Assembly (NCBI GenBank): GCA_017505505.1
Contig: JAFVPA010000026.1
Location: 1 to 8,187, forward strand
DNA: 8,187 bases
Origin: Oscillospiraceae bacterium
Lineage (GTDB): Bacteria; Bacillota_A; Clostridia; Oscillospirales; Oscillospiraceae
Direction: 5' to 3'
The position numbers and the translations under genes are program-made. Under the pieces are notes generated by a model. That model saw only the letters and a program-made list of their open reading frames with translations, did no database searches and had not been told where the DNA came from. Below are positions 1 through 6,651 of this stretch, one piece after another. The first letter of the stretch is position 1, and every line of letters starts with the position of its first letter.

Positions 1-14
1 ACTAATAAAGTATT

Positions 15-71
15 AGGCGCAACGCCTCGATCCACGTCTGTTAGGGAAAATCCTTGACAGACGTGTTTTTT
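15..71 (+). terminator. Tandem hairpins ending in a T tract, upstream of yitT-like gene
   Basis: A small hairpin (AGGCG, loop CAA, CGCCT; 15-27) is followed by a perfect 9-bp stem, CACGTCTGT (33-41) with ACAGACGTG (57-65). Inside that stem AGGG/TCCT can pair around an AAAA loop, and six T follow at once (66-71). This is the shape of a Rho-independent terminator. It may end a gene to the left of the window, or be the terminator arm of a leader controlling the yitT-like gene; too little upstream sequence is present to decide. The hairpin covers the in-frame TTG at 54, which argues against that TTG as a start codon. Confidence 0.7.
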
Positions 72-95
72 GTTGCAAGAAAGGATGGTTCCCCT

Positions 96-980
96 ATGGC
101 CCCCACTCCCCTGACACAAAATAAGCTGCTGCCCCTGCTGCTGGTGGTGCTGGGCAACACCCTGTATGCCCTCTCTGTCAAGCTGTTCCTGCTTCCCGCC
201 AACCTGATCAGCTGCGGTACCACCGGTATCGCCCTGGCTGTGAACCATCTCACCGGGATCCCCATGACCGGTTTTATCCTGGTCTTCAACATCGCCATGC
301 TGGTCCTGGGCTGGTTTATCCTGGGCAGGCAGTTTGCCCTGACCACGGTGTTCTCCTCCCTGTTCTATCCCATCGCATTGGAAGTTCTGGAGCGGGCTCT
401 GGGGGATATACGGGTCACTGACGACATCCTGCTGAACACTCTCTTCGCAGGTTTGGGCCTGGGTGTGGCTCTGGGCATGGTCATGCGGGGCGGCGCTTCC
501 ACCGGCGGCATGGACATCCCTCCCCTGGTGCTGAAAAAACTCTTCCATATCCCTGTCTCCGTCAGCCTGTGGACCTTCGACTTCTGCATCATGCTGACCC
601 AGATGCTGTTCCACACCCTGGAGGATCTTCTCTATGGCATCATCCTCCTGATGGTCATTTCCTTCGCTCTGAACAAGGTCCTTCTTCTGGGCACCAGCCG
701 TACAGAGGTGAAGATCGTCAGTCCCAGAGCCACTGCCATCCGGGATGCCATCCTCTCTCAGGTGGACCGGGGTGTCACCATCCTCCACGGCGAAGGCGGT
801 TACCTGCATACCCCCACAGAGGTCATCCTCAGCGTGGTATCCAACCACGAGATGCCCAAGATCGAGCGGCTGGCCCGGGATATTGATCCGGAGTGCTTCA
901 TGATCGTCACCCGGGTCACCGAGGTCTGGGGCCGGGGCTTCTCCCACAGCAAAAAGTACGGAAAAACCCAGGAAACATAA
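96..980 (+). CDS. YitT family membrane protein with C-terminal DUF2179 domain
   Basis: The product is 294 aa and belongs to the YitT family: several N-terminal membrane helices followed by a soluble DUF2179 domain. Hydrophobic stretches fall near residues 11-33, 40-50, 57-76, 80-98, 112-130, 155-172 and 176-198. The loop motif RGGASTGGMD (131-140) is characteristic of the family. From about residue 203 the chain becomes soluble, and the block GYLHTPTEVILSVVSNHEM (235-253) is typical DUF2179. Biochemical function is not established for most YitT proteins, so no substrate is proposed. ATG 96 is chosen because AAAGGA lies at 81-86, about 9 nt upstream; the in-frame TTG at 54 sits in a terminator hairpin. 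The gene appears monocistronic, with terminators on both sides. Family assignment is firm; role is unknown. Confidence 0.92.
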   Translation: MAPTPLTQNKLLPLLLVVLGNTLYALSVKLFLLPANLISCGTTGIALAVNHLTGIPMTGFILVFNIAMLVLGWFILGRQFALTTVFSSLFYPIALEVLERALGDIRVTDDILLNTLFAGLGLGVALGMVMRGGASTGGMDIPPLVLKKLFHIPVSVSLWTFDFCIMLTQMLFHTLEDLLYGIILLMVISFALNKVLLLGTSRTEVKIVSPRATAIRDAILSQVDRGVTILHGEGGYLHTPTEVILSVVSNHEMPKIERLARDIDPECFMIVTRVTEVWGRGFSHSKKYGKTQET

Positions 981-999
981 GATTCTTTCCGATTTTTCA

Positions 1000-1038
1000 G
1001 CACGCCGTGTCCCAAAGGAACACGGCGTGCTTTTGCTT
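1000..1038 (+). terminator. Rho-independent terminator of the yitT-like gene
   Basis: An 11-bp perfect stem, GCACGCCGTGT (1000-1010) with ACACGGCGTGC (1020-1030), encloses a 9-nt loop and is followed by TTTTGCTT. It begins 19 nt after the stop codon. Confidence 0.9.
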
Positions 1039-1102
1039 CATGTACACTTCTCCATCATTCGTCCACGCAAAGAAAACTTTCGTGTTTTCCCCAAAATACA
1101 TA

Positions 1103-1131
1103 TTGACAATTTGTGAATAATAATCTATACT
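1103..1131 (+). promoter_or_regulatory. Sigma-A-type promoter for the NSS transporter
   Basis: TTGACA (1103-1108) and TATACT (1126-1131) are separated by exactly 17 nt in an AT-rich stretch. Transcription would start near 1138, leaving a 5' leader of about 30 nt before the ATG at 1168. Confidence 0.85.
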
Positions 1132-1167
1132 TTTTTCGTATTTTTCGTATATTTGGAGGAAAAAACT

Positions 1168-2541
1168 ATGCAACGTGAACACCTCGGCAGCCGCCTGGGC
1201 TTCCTGCTCATCAGCGCCGGCTGTGCGATTGGCGTCGGCAACGTTTGGAAATTCCCCTGGATGGCCGGACAGTATGGCGGCGGCGCTTTTGTTGCGGTAT
1301 ACCTGCTGTTCCTGTTGATCCTGGGTGTGCCCACCCTGACCATGGAATTTGCCATGGGCCGCGCTTCTCAAAAGTCTCCCCTGAAGATGTATCAGGAACT
1401 GAAACCCGGCTCCAAGTGGGGCTGGCATGGTTATGTTTGCCTCATTGCCAACATCATTCTGATGATGTTCTACACCACGGTTGCCGGCTGGATGCTGCAG
1501 TATTTTGTGAACACCACCATCGGTGCCTTCAACGGCCTGGACACCGCTTCCATTGAGGGTGCTTTCCCTGCTATGCTGGCTGATCCTGTTTCCATGGCAG
1601 TGTACATGGGCATCATCGTCTTCTCCGGCTTTGGCATCATCTCTCTGGGTGTCCAGAAAGGTCTGGAAGCTGTCAGCAAGTGGATGATGCTGGCTCTGAT
1701 GCTGCTGATGTGGGTCCTGGCTGCCAACTCCGTATTCCTGGAGGGTGGCGCTGAGGGTCTGAAGTTCTATCTGGTCCCCTCCCTCACAAAGATGCAGGAA
1801 GCCGGATTCTTCAACGTCATCGTCGGTGCCATGAATCAGGCTTTCTTTACCCTGAGCCTGGGTATCGGCTCCATGGCCATCTTCGGCAGCTACATCGGCA
1901 AGGACCGGGCTCTGATGGGCGAATCCGTCCGGGTCTGCGCCCTGGACACCATGGTGGCCCTGTGCGCCGGTCTGATCATCTTCCCGGCCTGCTCCGCTTA
2001 TGGTGTGGATGTCAAGAGCGGCCCCGCCCTGATCTTTATGACCCTGCCCAACGTCTTCAACAACCTGCCCATGGGTCAGTTCTGGGGCAGCCTGTTCTTC
2101 CTGTTCATGACTTTCGCCGCTTACTCCACTGTTCTGGCTGTGTTTGAAAACATCGTTTCCTGCGTCTGTGAACTCACCGGCTGGGACCGGAAGAAGACCT
2201 GCTGGGTCTGCTGCATCGGCATTTTCCTGCTGAGCCTGCCCTGCCTGCTGGGTTACAACATCTGGAGCAATTTCCGTCCCATCGCCGGACGGGATGTGCT
2301 GGACAGCGAAGACTTCCTGGTCAGCAATATCCTGCTGCCTGTGGGTTCCCTGCTGTTCATCGTCTTCTGCACCACCCGCTACGGCTGGGGCTGGGATAAG
2401 TTTGTGGCCGAAGCCAACGAAGGCGCTGGCCTGAAGGTTGCCAATTCCAAGTTCATGCGTTTTTACATGACCTATGTCCTGCCCGCCATCGTAGCTGTGA
2501 TCTTCGTGGTCGGTCTGTTCAACTTCTTTAATCCCCAATAA
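1168..2541 (+). CDS. Sodium-dependent transporter, NSS/SNF family (LeuT fold)
   Basis: A 457-aa integral membrane protein of the neurotransmitter:sodium symporter family, whose bacterial members (LeuT, MhsT, Tyt1) bring amino acids or related amines into the cell with Na+. The N-terminal signature SRLGFLLISAGCAIGVGNVW (8-27) is the unwound TM1 that binds Na+ and substrate; Asn25 matches the conserved LeuT Asn27, while Cys19 stands where LeuT has Asn21. The following KFPW and YGGGAF blocks are also classical. TM6 is visible as QAFFTLSLGIGSMAIFGSYI. The length fits the shorter bacterial members, which commonly have 11 rather than 12 helices. The start is ATG 1168, with GGAGGA (1155-1160) 7 nt upstream; an in-frame TTG at 1153 overlaps that site and is rejected. 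The gene has its own promoter and terminator. Family is certain; substrate cannot be read from the sequence, though an amino acid is most likely. Confidence 0.95.
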   Translation: MQREHLGSRLGFLLISAGCAIGVGNVWKFPWMAGQYGGGAFVAVYLLFLLILGVPTLTMEFAMGRASQKSPLKMYQELKPGSKWGWHGYVCLIANIILMMFYTTVAGWMLQYFVNTTIGAFNGLDTASIEGAFPAMLADPVSMAVYMGIIVFSGFGIISLGVQKGLEAVSKWMMLALMLLMWVLAANSVFLEGGAEGLKFYLVPSLTKMQEAGFFNVIVGAMNQAFFTLSLGIGSMAIFGSYIGKDRALMGESVRVCALDTMVALCAGLIIFPACSAYGVDVKSGPALIFMTLPNVFNNLPMGQFWGSLFFLFMTFAAYSTVLAVFENIVSCVCELTGWDRKKTCWVCCIGIFLLSLPCLLGYNIWSNFRPIAGRDVLDSEDFLVSNILLPVGSLLFIVFCTTRYGWGWDKFVAEANEGAGLKVANSKFMRFYMTYVLPAIVAVIFVVGLFNFFNPQ

Positions 2542-2548
2542 GTTAGAT

Positions 2549-2581
2549 TCCCCGAAAGCAACTGCTTTCGGGGAGTTTTTA
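2549..2581 (+). terminator. Rho-independent terminator of the NSS transporter
   Basis: TCCCCGAAAGC (2549-2559) pairs with GCTTTCGGGGA (2564-2574) over a 4-nt loop, followed by G and TTTTT (2576-2580). It lies 7 nt after the stop codon. Confidence 0.93.
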
Positions 2582-2639
2582 TCGCATGACTGCCGCTTGG
2601 TTTGGAACTGCGGTAAATTATCGTTTATCGCAAAATAAT

Positions 2640-2777
2640 CTGTAGGGCGGGGGCCTGCCCCCGCCGGGCACCAACGATACCGGGTGTGACCATATTGGCA
2701 ATTATCCGCCATTTTACATCGATTGTGCCGCGCAATGATTGCAGCTGTCCGGCGGAGGCTTTCACTCCGCCCTACAG
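2640..2777. repeat. 138-bp gene-free element with 11-bp terminal inverted repeats
   Basis: CTGTAGGGCGG (2640-2650) and CCGCCCTACAG (2767-2777) are perfect inverted repeats. Each end also forms its own hairpin: GGCGGGGG/CCCCCGCC (2646-2665) at the left and GGCGGAG/CTCCGCC (2751-2771) at the right. A weaker central hairpin, ATTGTG/CGCAAT, lies near 2722-2736. No ORF of note and no ribosome binding site is seen. The layout matches a MITE-like or REP/BIME-like intergenic palindromic element lodged between two convergent transcription units. No clear target-site duplication is visible. It could alternatively be a fixed structured RNA or bidirectional terminator. Confidence 0.6.
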
Positions 2778-2816
2778 TAGCCGGTACGTTAAACGACTAT
2801 TTTTCCCATATTCCAT

Positions 2817-2849
2817 AGGAAACCGGGCACCCCGTTGGGGGTGCCCGGT
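2817..2849 (-). terminator. Terminator hairpin of the galKT unit
   Basis: A perfect 12-bp GC-rich stem, ACCGGGCACCCC (2822-2833) with GGGGTGCCCGGT (2838-2849), has a 4-nt loop. It starts 7 nt beyond the galT stop. The T tract on the minus strand is short (TTTCCT), so termination may be imperfect. Confidence 0.75.
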
Positions 2850-2856
2850 CAGCATT

Positions 2857-4350
2857 TTACTTGTTCACAGCCTCCACGAACTTCAGGAAAGCCGCTCTGC
2901 CTTCGGGGGTGTTCTTGTAGACACCGGCATCCTCCAGGACGGCAGCAAAGACCTTGCCGGTCTCCTGCATCAGGATCTCCAGAGCGTTATCCTCGGTGAA
3001 GGTATACTGCTGCTTCAGGCCTTCCACCCAGTCAGCGTGCTTGCTCAAAGCCTCGTCTGCGGTGATGTCCCGGCCTTCCACCAGCGCGGCAGCCAGATCG
3101 TTCAGCTCGCCTTTCAGACGGCTGGGCAGAACTGCCAGACCCATAACTTCAATCAGGCCGATATTCTCCTTCTTGATGTTGTGCTTGTCGGCGTGGGGAT
3201 GGAACACACCCAGAGGATGCTCCTCGGTGGTGACGTTGCAGCGCAGCACCAGATCCAGCTCGTACAGGTCGGAGCGGCGGCGGGCAATGGGCGTAATGGT
3301 GTTGTGAGGCTCGCCATCGGAGAAGGCGATGATACTGGCATCCAGATCGGAGTAGCCCCGCCAGCAATTCAGGATCTTGTCCGCCAGGTCGGCGATTCTC
3401 TGAGGATCCCGGCCATTGAGGCGGATGACGCTCATGGGCCACTTCACGATGCCTGCGTGAATGTCCTCATAGCCCTTGAAGACCAGTTCCTTCTCGATAC
3501 CGGCAGATTCCATGGCGAAGCGGTAGTGGCCGCCCTGGAAGTGCTCATGGCTCAGGATGGATCCGCCCACGATGGGCAGGTCGGCGTTGGAGCCAACGAA
3601 GTAGTGAGGGAATGCACGGACGAAGTCCAGCAGCTTCTCAAAGGCGGACTTGTCGATCTTCATGGGAACATGCTGGGAATTGAAAACGATGCAGTGCTCG
3701 TTGTAGTAGACATAGGGGCTGTACTGCAGGCACCAGGGCTGGCCGCAGACCTCGATAGGCACGATGCGGTGGTTGGCCCGGGCAGGGTGGTTCATGCGGC
3801 CCGCATAGCCTTCGTTCTCCCGGCAGAGCTGGCACTTGGGATAGGCAGTCTGAGGCGCATTCTTGGCGGCGGCGATGGCCTTGGGATCTTTCTCAGGCTT
3901 AGAGAGGTTGATGGTAATGTCGATCTCGCCATACTCGGAAGCATACTTCCAGCGCATGTCCTTCTTGATGCGGTAGCGGCGGATATAATCGGTATCGCAG
4001 GAGAACTTGTAGTACCAGTCAGTAGCCTCCACAGGGCTGCGGTCATATTTCTCCTCAAAGGTCCGGATGACTTCCCGGGGCATGGGAGTCAGGGCACCCA
4101 TGATGCGGGTGTCAAAAATGTCCTTGGCGGTGATTCCGTCATCGCACAGGCCGTTGGCCACAGCATACTCCAGAATACCAGCCAGGATCTCTTCCAGATC
4201 TTCGCTCTGGGCCTCGGTGGAGGGCTCATAATCATCCTTGCGCAGCAGGTCCAGCAGGCGGTTGGTCAGCACCTGATGGTCCAGAGGATCCGCCAGGCCA
4301 TTGTTCATGGCATAGGACACCAGCGAATCGATATATGTTTCGATTTTCAT
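2857..4350 (-). CDS. galT: UDP-glucose--hexose-1-phosphate uridylyltransferase (class II GalT)
   Basis: A 497-aa cytoplasmic enzyme of the Leloir pathway that exchanges UMP between UDP-glucose and galactose-1-phosphate, giving glucose-1-phosphate and UDP-galactose. It is the Gram-positive class II type: about 500 aa, longer than class I, with the family blocks NLSKPEKDPKAI (148-159), YPKCQLCREN (170-179), GRMNHPARANHRIVPIE (184-200) and SHEHFQGG (267-274), the last being the histidine-rich active-site region. ATG 4350 is preferred because CGGAG lies 8 nt upstream; an in-frame GTG at 4359 overlaps that site. It is downstream of galK on the same strand across a 117-bp gap filled with repeats, and has no obvious promoter of its own, so co-transcription with galK is likely. 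It appears intact. Confidence 0.96.
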   Translation of the reverse strand: MKIETYIDSLVSYAMNNGLADPLDHQVLTNRLLDLLRKDDYEPSTEAQSEDLEEILAGILEYAVANGLCDDGITAKDIFDTRIMGALTPMPREVIRTFEEKYDRSPVEATDWYYKFSCDTDYIRRYRIKKDMRWKYASEYGEIDITINLSKPEKDPKAIAAAKNAPQTAYPKCQLCRENEGYAGRMNHPARANHRIVPIEVCGQPWCLQYSPYVYYNEHCIVFNSQHVPMKIDKSAFEKLLDFVRAFPHYFVGSNADLPIVGGSILSHEHFQGGHYRFAMESAGIEKELVFKGYEDIHAGIVKWPMSVIRLNGRDPQRIADLADKILNCWRGYSDLDASIIAFSDGEPHNTITPIARRRSDLYELDLVLRCNVTTEEHPLGVFHPHADKHNIKKENIGLIEVMGLAVLPSRLKGELNDLAAALVEGRDITADEALSKHADWVEGLKQQYTFTEDNALEILMQETGKVFAAVLEDAGVYKNTPEGRAAFLKFVEAVNK

Positions 4351-4372
4351 AAATATCACTCCGTTTTAAATA

Positions 4373-4481
4373 GAAAATTGAAAGTTGAAAATTGAAAATT
4401 ATGGTATGCCTTCGGCATGATCTTGAAATCGGGGCAGTTTTCCACCCCAATTTTCAATTTTCCATTATCAATTTTCAATTG
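4373..4481. repeat. TTGAAAATT-type repeat block between galK and galT
   Basis: The galK-galT gap is flanked by two arms of short A/T repeats: GAAAATTGAAAGTTGAAAAT and its continuation (4373-4400) on one side, and the inverted form, AATTTTCAATTTTCCATTAT and its continuation (4449-4481), on the other. The arms can pair into a long AU-rich hairpin. Between them is a 5-bp hairpin, ATGCC-TTC-GGCAT (4406-4418), and a GGGG/CCCC pair (4431-4434/4445-4448). The block overlaps the last four codons and stop of galK. It looks like an inserted intergenic repeat, not a gene; in the galKT mRNA the structure could affect stability or partial termination. Confidence 0.7.
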
Positions 4482-5679
4482 CCATTTCCACGCCGCCCTG
4501 GGGACGGATGGACAGGACATGACAGGCACCTTCACCCAAGGCCGCGTCGATACCGGCCTTGAAGGAATCCAGGATTTCGTAGGGCACAAAGGCCTGAACA
4601 GTACCGGCAAAGCCGCCGCCGTGGACACGGTAAGCGCCCTTACCCTGGAGGTAATGCTCGCACAGGCCCAGAGCCACAGCCATAGCCTGCTGGTCCACAT
4701 AACCGGCAGGAATCACATTCTGCAGATACATCCAGCTGGAGAAGCCGGACTCCTTGGTGAGCTTCAGGAAGCCCTCAAAGTCGCCGTTTTCCAGGCAGGC
4801 CACCTGCTGGGGCACCCGGCGGTTCTCATTGTACTCGTGGATGCCACGCATGATAGCACGGTCGGGCACGATCTTGCGCAGCTCCGGGATGGCGGCGTAG
4901 AATTCCTCCTCCGGGATCTCGGTAGTAACTTCCTTGCCGAAGTACTTGCACAGAGCCTTCAGCTCCAGGGTAACGGCGGCATACTCATCAGTCAGATCGG
5001 CATGGTCAGCCCGGCTGTCGATGATGCACAGGGCATGTCCGGTGGTGGAGAAATCGAAGTTGACGGGACGGATGACGGGATGATCCTTGTCCGCAAAATC
5101 GATAGTAACCAGGCCGCCCACAGCGGAAGCCGTCTGGTCCATCAGACCGCAGGGCTTTCCAAAGAACACGTTCTCGGCGTACTGGCCGATCTGGGCAATC
5201 TCGGGCTGGGAAACCCTGGCATCAAAGAACAGATGGTTGATAATGGTGCCGATCAGGACCTCATAGGCAGCGGAGGAGCTGAGGCCGGAACCGGGCAGGA
5301 CGGTGGACTCGCAGTAAGCGTCAAAGCCCTCCACCTTGCAGCCCAGCTGGGCAAAGCGGGCCGCCACACCACGGATCAGAGCAGGCGTGGAGTTAATCTC
5401 AGACTCCACAGGGGTCAGCTCATCGACACAGATCTCGCACATGGGATAGCCCTTGGACTGGATACGGATCATGTTAGTGCCGTTGACGCGGACAGCCGCA
5501 ATGGTGTCCAGGTTGACAGCGCCAGCCAGGACGCGGCCCCGCTGATGGTCGGTATGGTTACCGCTGATCTCCGTACGGCCGGGCGCGGAGAAATAACGCT
5601 CCGGAGCGCCGCCAAACACAGCCGCAAAGCCGGCATCCAGAGCAGCCTTGTCACCGGAAGAAAGGATAAGTGCAGACAT
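4468..5679 (-). CDS. galK: Galactokinase
   Basis: A 403-aa cytoplasmic GHMP-family kinase that phosphorylates galactose to galactose-1-phosphate with ATP, the substrate of the GalT encoded next to it. The galactokinase signature is GRTEISGNHTDHQRG (34-48), with the catalytic Arg35. The ATP-binding loop is PGSGLSSSAA (129-138). The catalytic Asp is Asp181 in CGLMDQTASAVGG, and the third GHMP motif is VHGGGFAG (352-359). Length is normal for the family. The start ATG 5679 follows AGGGGGG by 6 nt. The final codons (AIEN and the stop) lie inside the AT-rich repeat block behind the gene, suggesting that the natural C-terminus was replaced when the repeat arrived. It is first gene of a galK-galT unit. 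The assignment is firm. Confidence 0.96.
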   Translation of the reverse strand: MSALILSSGDKAALDAGFAAVFGGAPERYFSAPGRTEISGNHTDHQRGRVLAGAVNLDTIAAVRVNGTNMIRIQSKGYPMCEICVDELTPVESEINSTPALIRGVAARFAQLGCKVEGFDAYCESTVLPGSGLSSSAAYEVLIGTIINHLFFDARVSQPEIAQIGQYAENVFFGKPCGLMDQTASAVGGLVTIDFADKDHPVIRPVNFDFSTTGHALCIIDSRADHADLTDEYAAVTLELKALCKYFGKEVTTEIPEEEFYAAIPELRKIVPDRAIMRGIHEYNENRRVPQQVACLENGDFEGFLKLTKESGFSSWMYLQNVIPAGYVDQQAMAVALGLCEHYLQGKGAYRVHGGGFAGTVQAFVPYEILDSFKAGIDAALGEGACHVLSIRPQGGVEMAIEN

Positions 5680-5738
5680 AAAAAGCCCCCCTAAAGATAG
5701 CTTATCATCAAAATAAGCCGAATTTTCATAACATTACA

Positions 5739-5750
5739 ATGTACATTATA
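5739..5750 (-). promoter_or_regulatory. Likely galKT promoter -10 with overlapping palindrome
   Basis: On the minus strand TATAAT (complement of 5745-5750) lies about 65 nt before the galK ATG. No good -35 box is found 16-18 nt upstream, which suggests an activator-dependent or weak promoter. A perfect 10-bp palindrome, AATGTACATT (5739-5748), overlaps the -10 and the expected start site, and pairing extends outward to TA/TA with one interruption per side. That is a plausible operator, but no regulator can be named. The leader also holds a 6-bp hairpin, GCTTAT/ATAAGC (5700-5718), just upstream of the galK ribosome binding site. Confidence 0.5.
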
Positions 5751-5819
5751 CAGGATTTCCCGAAAAAGGAAATAGTGACATCTGTAAATTTCCCAGGGAT
5801 TGCCATGTACAGTTCCAAC

Positions 5820-5873
5820 AAAAAAATATTTTTTTCAAAAAATCCTTGACATTTCGCAATAACATGCTATAAT
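5820..5873 (+). promoter_or_regulatory. Strong extended -10 promoter for the tRNA-Ala region
   Basis: TTGACA (5846-5851) and a perfect TATAAT (5868-5873) are separated by 16 nt, with a TG one base before the -10 (extended -10). An A/T tract, AAAAAAATATTTTTTT (5820-5835), just upstream of the -35 resembles an UP element. Transcription should start near 5880 and run through both 116-bp units into the tRNA. The promoter is divergent from the galK promoter. Confidence 0.9.
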
Positions 5874-5904
5874 ACAGAAGTCGTCCGAAACCGGACAAAC
5901 ATAT

Positions 5905-6020
5905 GGGGGTATAGCTCAGCTGGGAGCGTGGATAGTTAGAAACCCACCCACAGAGCGGCGACCATATTCTTCAATTTAATATCACATGTCCCCTTTTCCG
6001 ACACTTAAATCGGAGTATTT
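5905..6020 (+). pseudogene. tRNA-Ala-headed repeat unit 1 (116 bp)
   Basis: The first 24 nt (5905-5928) equal the 5' end of the intact tRNA-Ala at 6137, except that two bases of the D arm are missing (GGGAGCG instead of GGGAGAGCG). The D stem GCTC/GAGC still forms, with a 6-nt loop. After that the unit does not continue as a tRNA: no alanine anticodon arm, no T-loop and no 3' CCA are present, though AGCGG at 5954-5958 lies near the expected T-stem position. A short hairpin, TCCGA/TCGGA (5997-6014), ends 6-7 nt before the next unit, as it does before the other tRNA heads. It is transcribed from the promoter at 5846-5873. It may be a decayed tRNA gene, a fossil integration junction or a tRNA-like RNA. 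Confidence 0.6.
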
Positions 6021-6136
6021 GGGGGTATAGCTCAGCTGGGAGCGAGAACAGTTAGTTACACACCCACATCGAGCAGACAGTATTCTACAATGAAATATCG
6101 TAAGTCCGAATTTCCGACCTTAAAATCGGGGTATTC
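6021..6136 (+). pseudogene. tRNA-Ala-headed repeat unit 2 (116 bp)
   Basis: This unit has exactly the same length as unit 1 and abuts it. Its 24-nt head (6021-6044) is identical to that of unit 1, including the missing two bases of the D arm. Aligned without gaps, the remaining 92 nt match unit 1 at 65 positions by my count (about 71%). The hairpin CCGA/TCGG (6114-6129) lies 7 nt before the intact tRNA. Conserved blocks in the tail include GTTAG, ACCCACA, TATTCT and the closing hairpin. Confidence 0.6.
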
Positions 6137-6212
<76 letters not shown>

Positions 6213-6223
6213 AAGGACTTGCG

Positions 6224-6257
6224 AAAAGCCTGTTTTCGTAAGAAAACAGGCTTTTTT
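6224..6257 (+). terminator. Terminator of the tRNA-Ala transcript
   Basis: A 14-bp stem, AAAAGCCTGTTTTC (6224-6237) with GAAAACAGGCTTTT (6242-6255), has a GTAA loop and a run of six T (6252-6257). It begins 12 nt after the tRNA. Confidence 0.95.
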
Positions 6258-6385
6258 CATAACTTTTTTGGCCGGATTGACATACCCTTGCCATTCAAGC
6301 GTGGTTCAAGTTGCACCCGGATGGTTAGTAACCCCCACTGTTTGCTACCGGATGAATGATACCCACATAACTACATATTTTCCAT
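6258..6385. other. Gene-free strip, probable edge of a mobile element
   Basis: No convincing gene lies here. TGCCATTCAAGCG (6289-6301) is the exact reverse complement of 13 nt of the tRNA-Ala anticodon arm (6161-6173); because that arm is nearly palindromic, it also matches it directly over TGCCATTCAAG with one mismatch. Beyond it, AGCGTGG (6298-6304), GGTTAGTAACCC (6323-6334), ACCCACAT (6361-6368) and CATGAAAT (6383-6390) recur in the same order, in similar form, in the tails of the two tRNA-headed units. This suggests an attachment-site region or element terminus. A TTGACA at 6277-6282 has no matching -10. Confidence 0.4.
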
Positions 6386-6414
6386 GAAATGCGTCCCAAC
6401 TTGGGACGCATTTC
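6386..6414. repeat. Palindrome copy 1, upstream of the rep operon
   Basis: GAAATGCGTCCCAA (6386-6399) and its exact complement TTGGGACGCATTTC (6401-6414) flank a single C. The inner 25 bp recur at 7641-7665 with a G at the centre. It could be an operator for a dimeric regulator, or a transcript hairpin. Confidence 0.8.
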
Positions 6415-6420
6415 GTGTTT

Positions 6421-6453
6421 AGAGCGGTGTTCTTTTTGAGCATCGCTTTTTTT
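6421..6453 (+). terminator. Possible attenuator ahead of the small ORF and repA
   Basis: AGCGGTG (6423-6429) pairs with CATCGCT (6441-6447) with one G-U pair and an 11-nt loop, extendable by A6421-T6449. It runs directly into a tract of seven T (6447-6453). It ends 25 nt before the ATG at 6478, so it is either the terminator of upstream transcription or a transcription attenuator of the rep operon. Confidence 0.5.
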
Positions 6454-6477
6454 ATTTCCAAAACAGGAGTGAGCAGT

Positions 6478-6639
6478 ATGAGTAAAGCTAAAAAACCTTA
6501 TGTGAAACCCGAAATCACGATTATCCAGCCCGATTCTCCCAAGTATAAAGAGATCCTCCAACATCTTGAACGCGAGTCAAGAGGTCAGCGGTTTAATTTC
6601 ACCCATCCTCCCCCACTTTCTTCCAACGAAAAGAGCTAG
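6478..6639 (+). CDS. Small hypothetical protein (53 aa) ahead of repA
   Basis: A 53-aa basic, hydrophilic protein beginning MSKAKKPYVKPEITIIQP, with a predicted helix around PKYKEILQHLERESR and a Pro-rich tail. AGGAG (6465-6469) lies 8 nt before the ATG. The stop TAG overlaps the AGGAGG ribosome binding site of repA, and the next start is 12 nt away, so the two genes are almost certainly translated from one mRNA and possibly coupled. I do not recognise a domain. Its position before repA suggests an accessory or regulatory role in replication, but that is inference. Confidence 0.75.
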   Translation: MSKAKKPYVKPEITIIQPDSPKYKEILQHLERESRGQRFNFTHPPPLSSNEKS

Positions 6640-6651
6640 GAGGTGAACATC

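Noticed and set aside
54..95. TTG at 54 as the yitT start, or TTGACA at 54-59 as a -35 box
   Set aside because: It lies within the terminator hairpin, has no ribosome binding site, and no -10 box follows at 16-18 nt; ATG 96 has a good Shine-Dalgarno.
997..2712. Long minus-strand open frame opposite the transporter
   Set aside because: Composition is Gln/His/Gly-rich without domains, and it mirrors the codon pattern of the clear NSS transporter on the other strand.
2686..5694. Two long plus-strand open frames opposite galT and galK
   Set aside because: Both are antisense shadows of well-recognised enzymes in high-GC DNA and lack ribosome binding sites.
5905..5993. Closing helix of unit 1 between GGGGGTAT (5905-5912) and ATGTCCCC (5986-5993), making it a tRNA-like fold
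   Set aside because: The corresponding positions in unit 2 do not pair, so there is no support from comparison.
6277..6305. Promoter with TTGACA at 6277-6282
   Set aside because: The sequence at the expected -10 position (CGTGGT) bears no resemblance to TATAAT.
6478..6639. RiPP precursor peptide, from the KKPYVKPEI-like N-terminus
   Set aside because: No core peptide with Cys or Ser/Thr-rich composition and no maturase nearby; the gene is coupled to repA instead.
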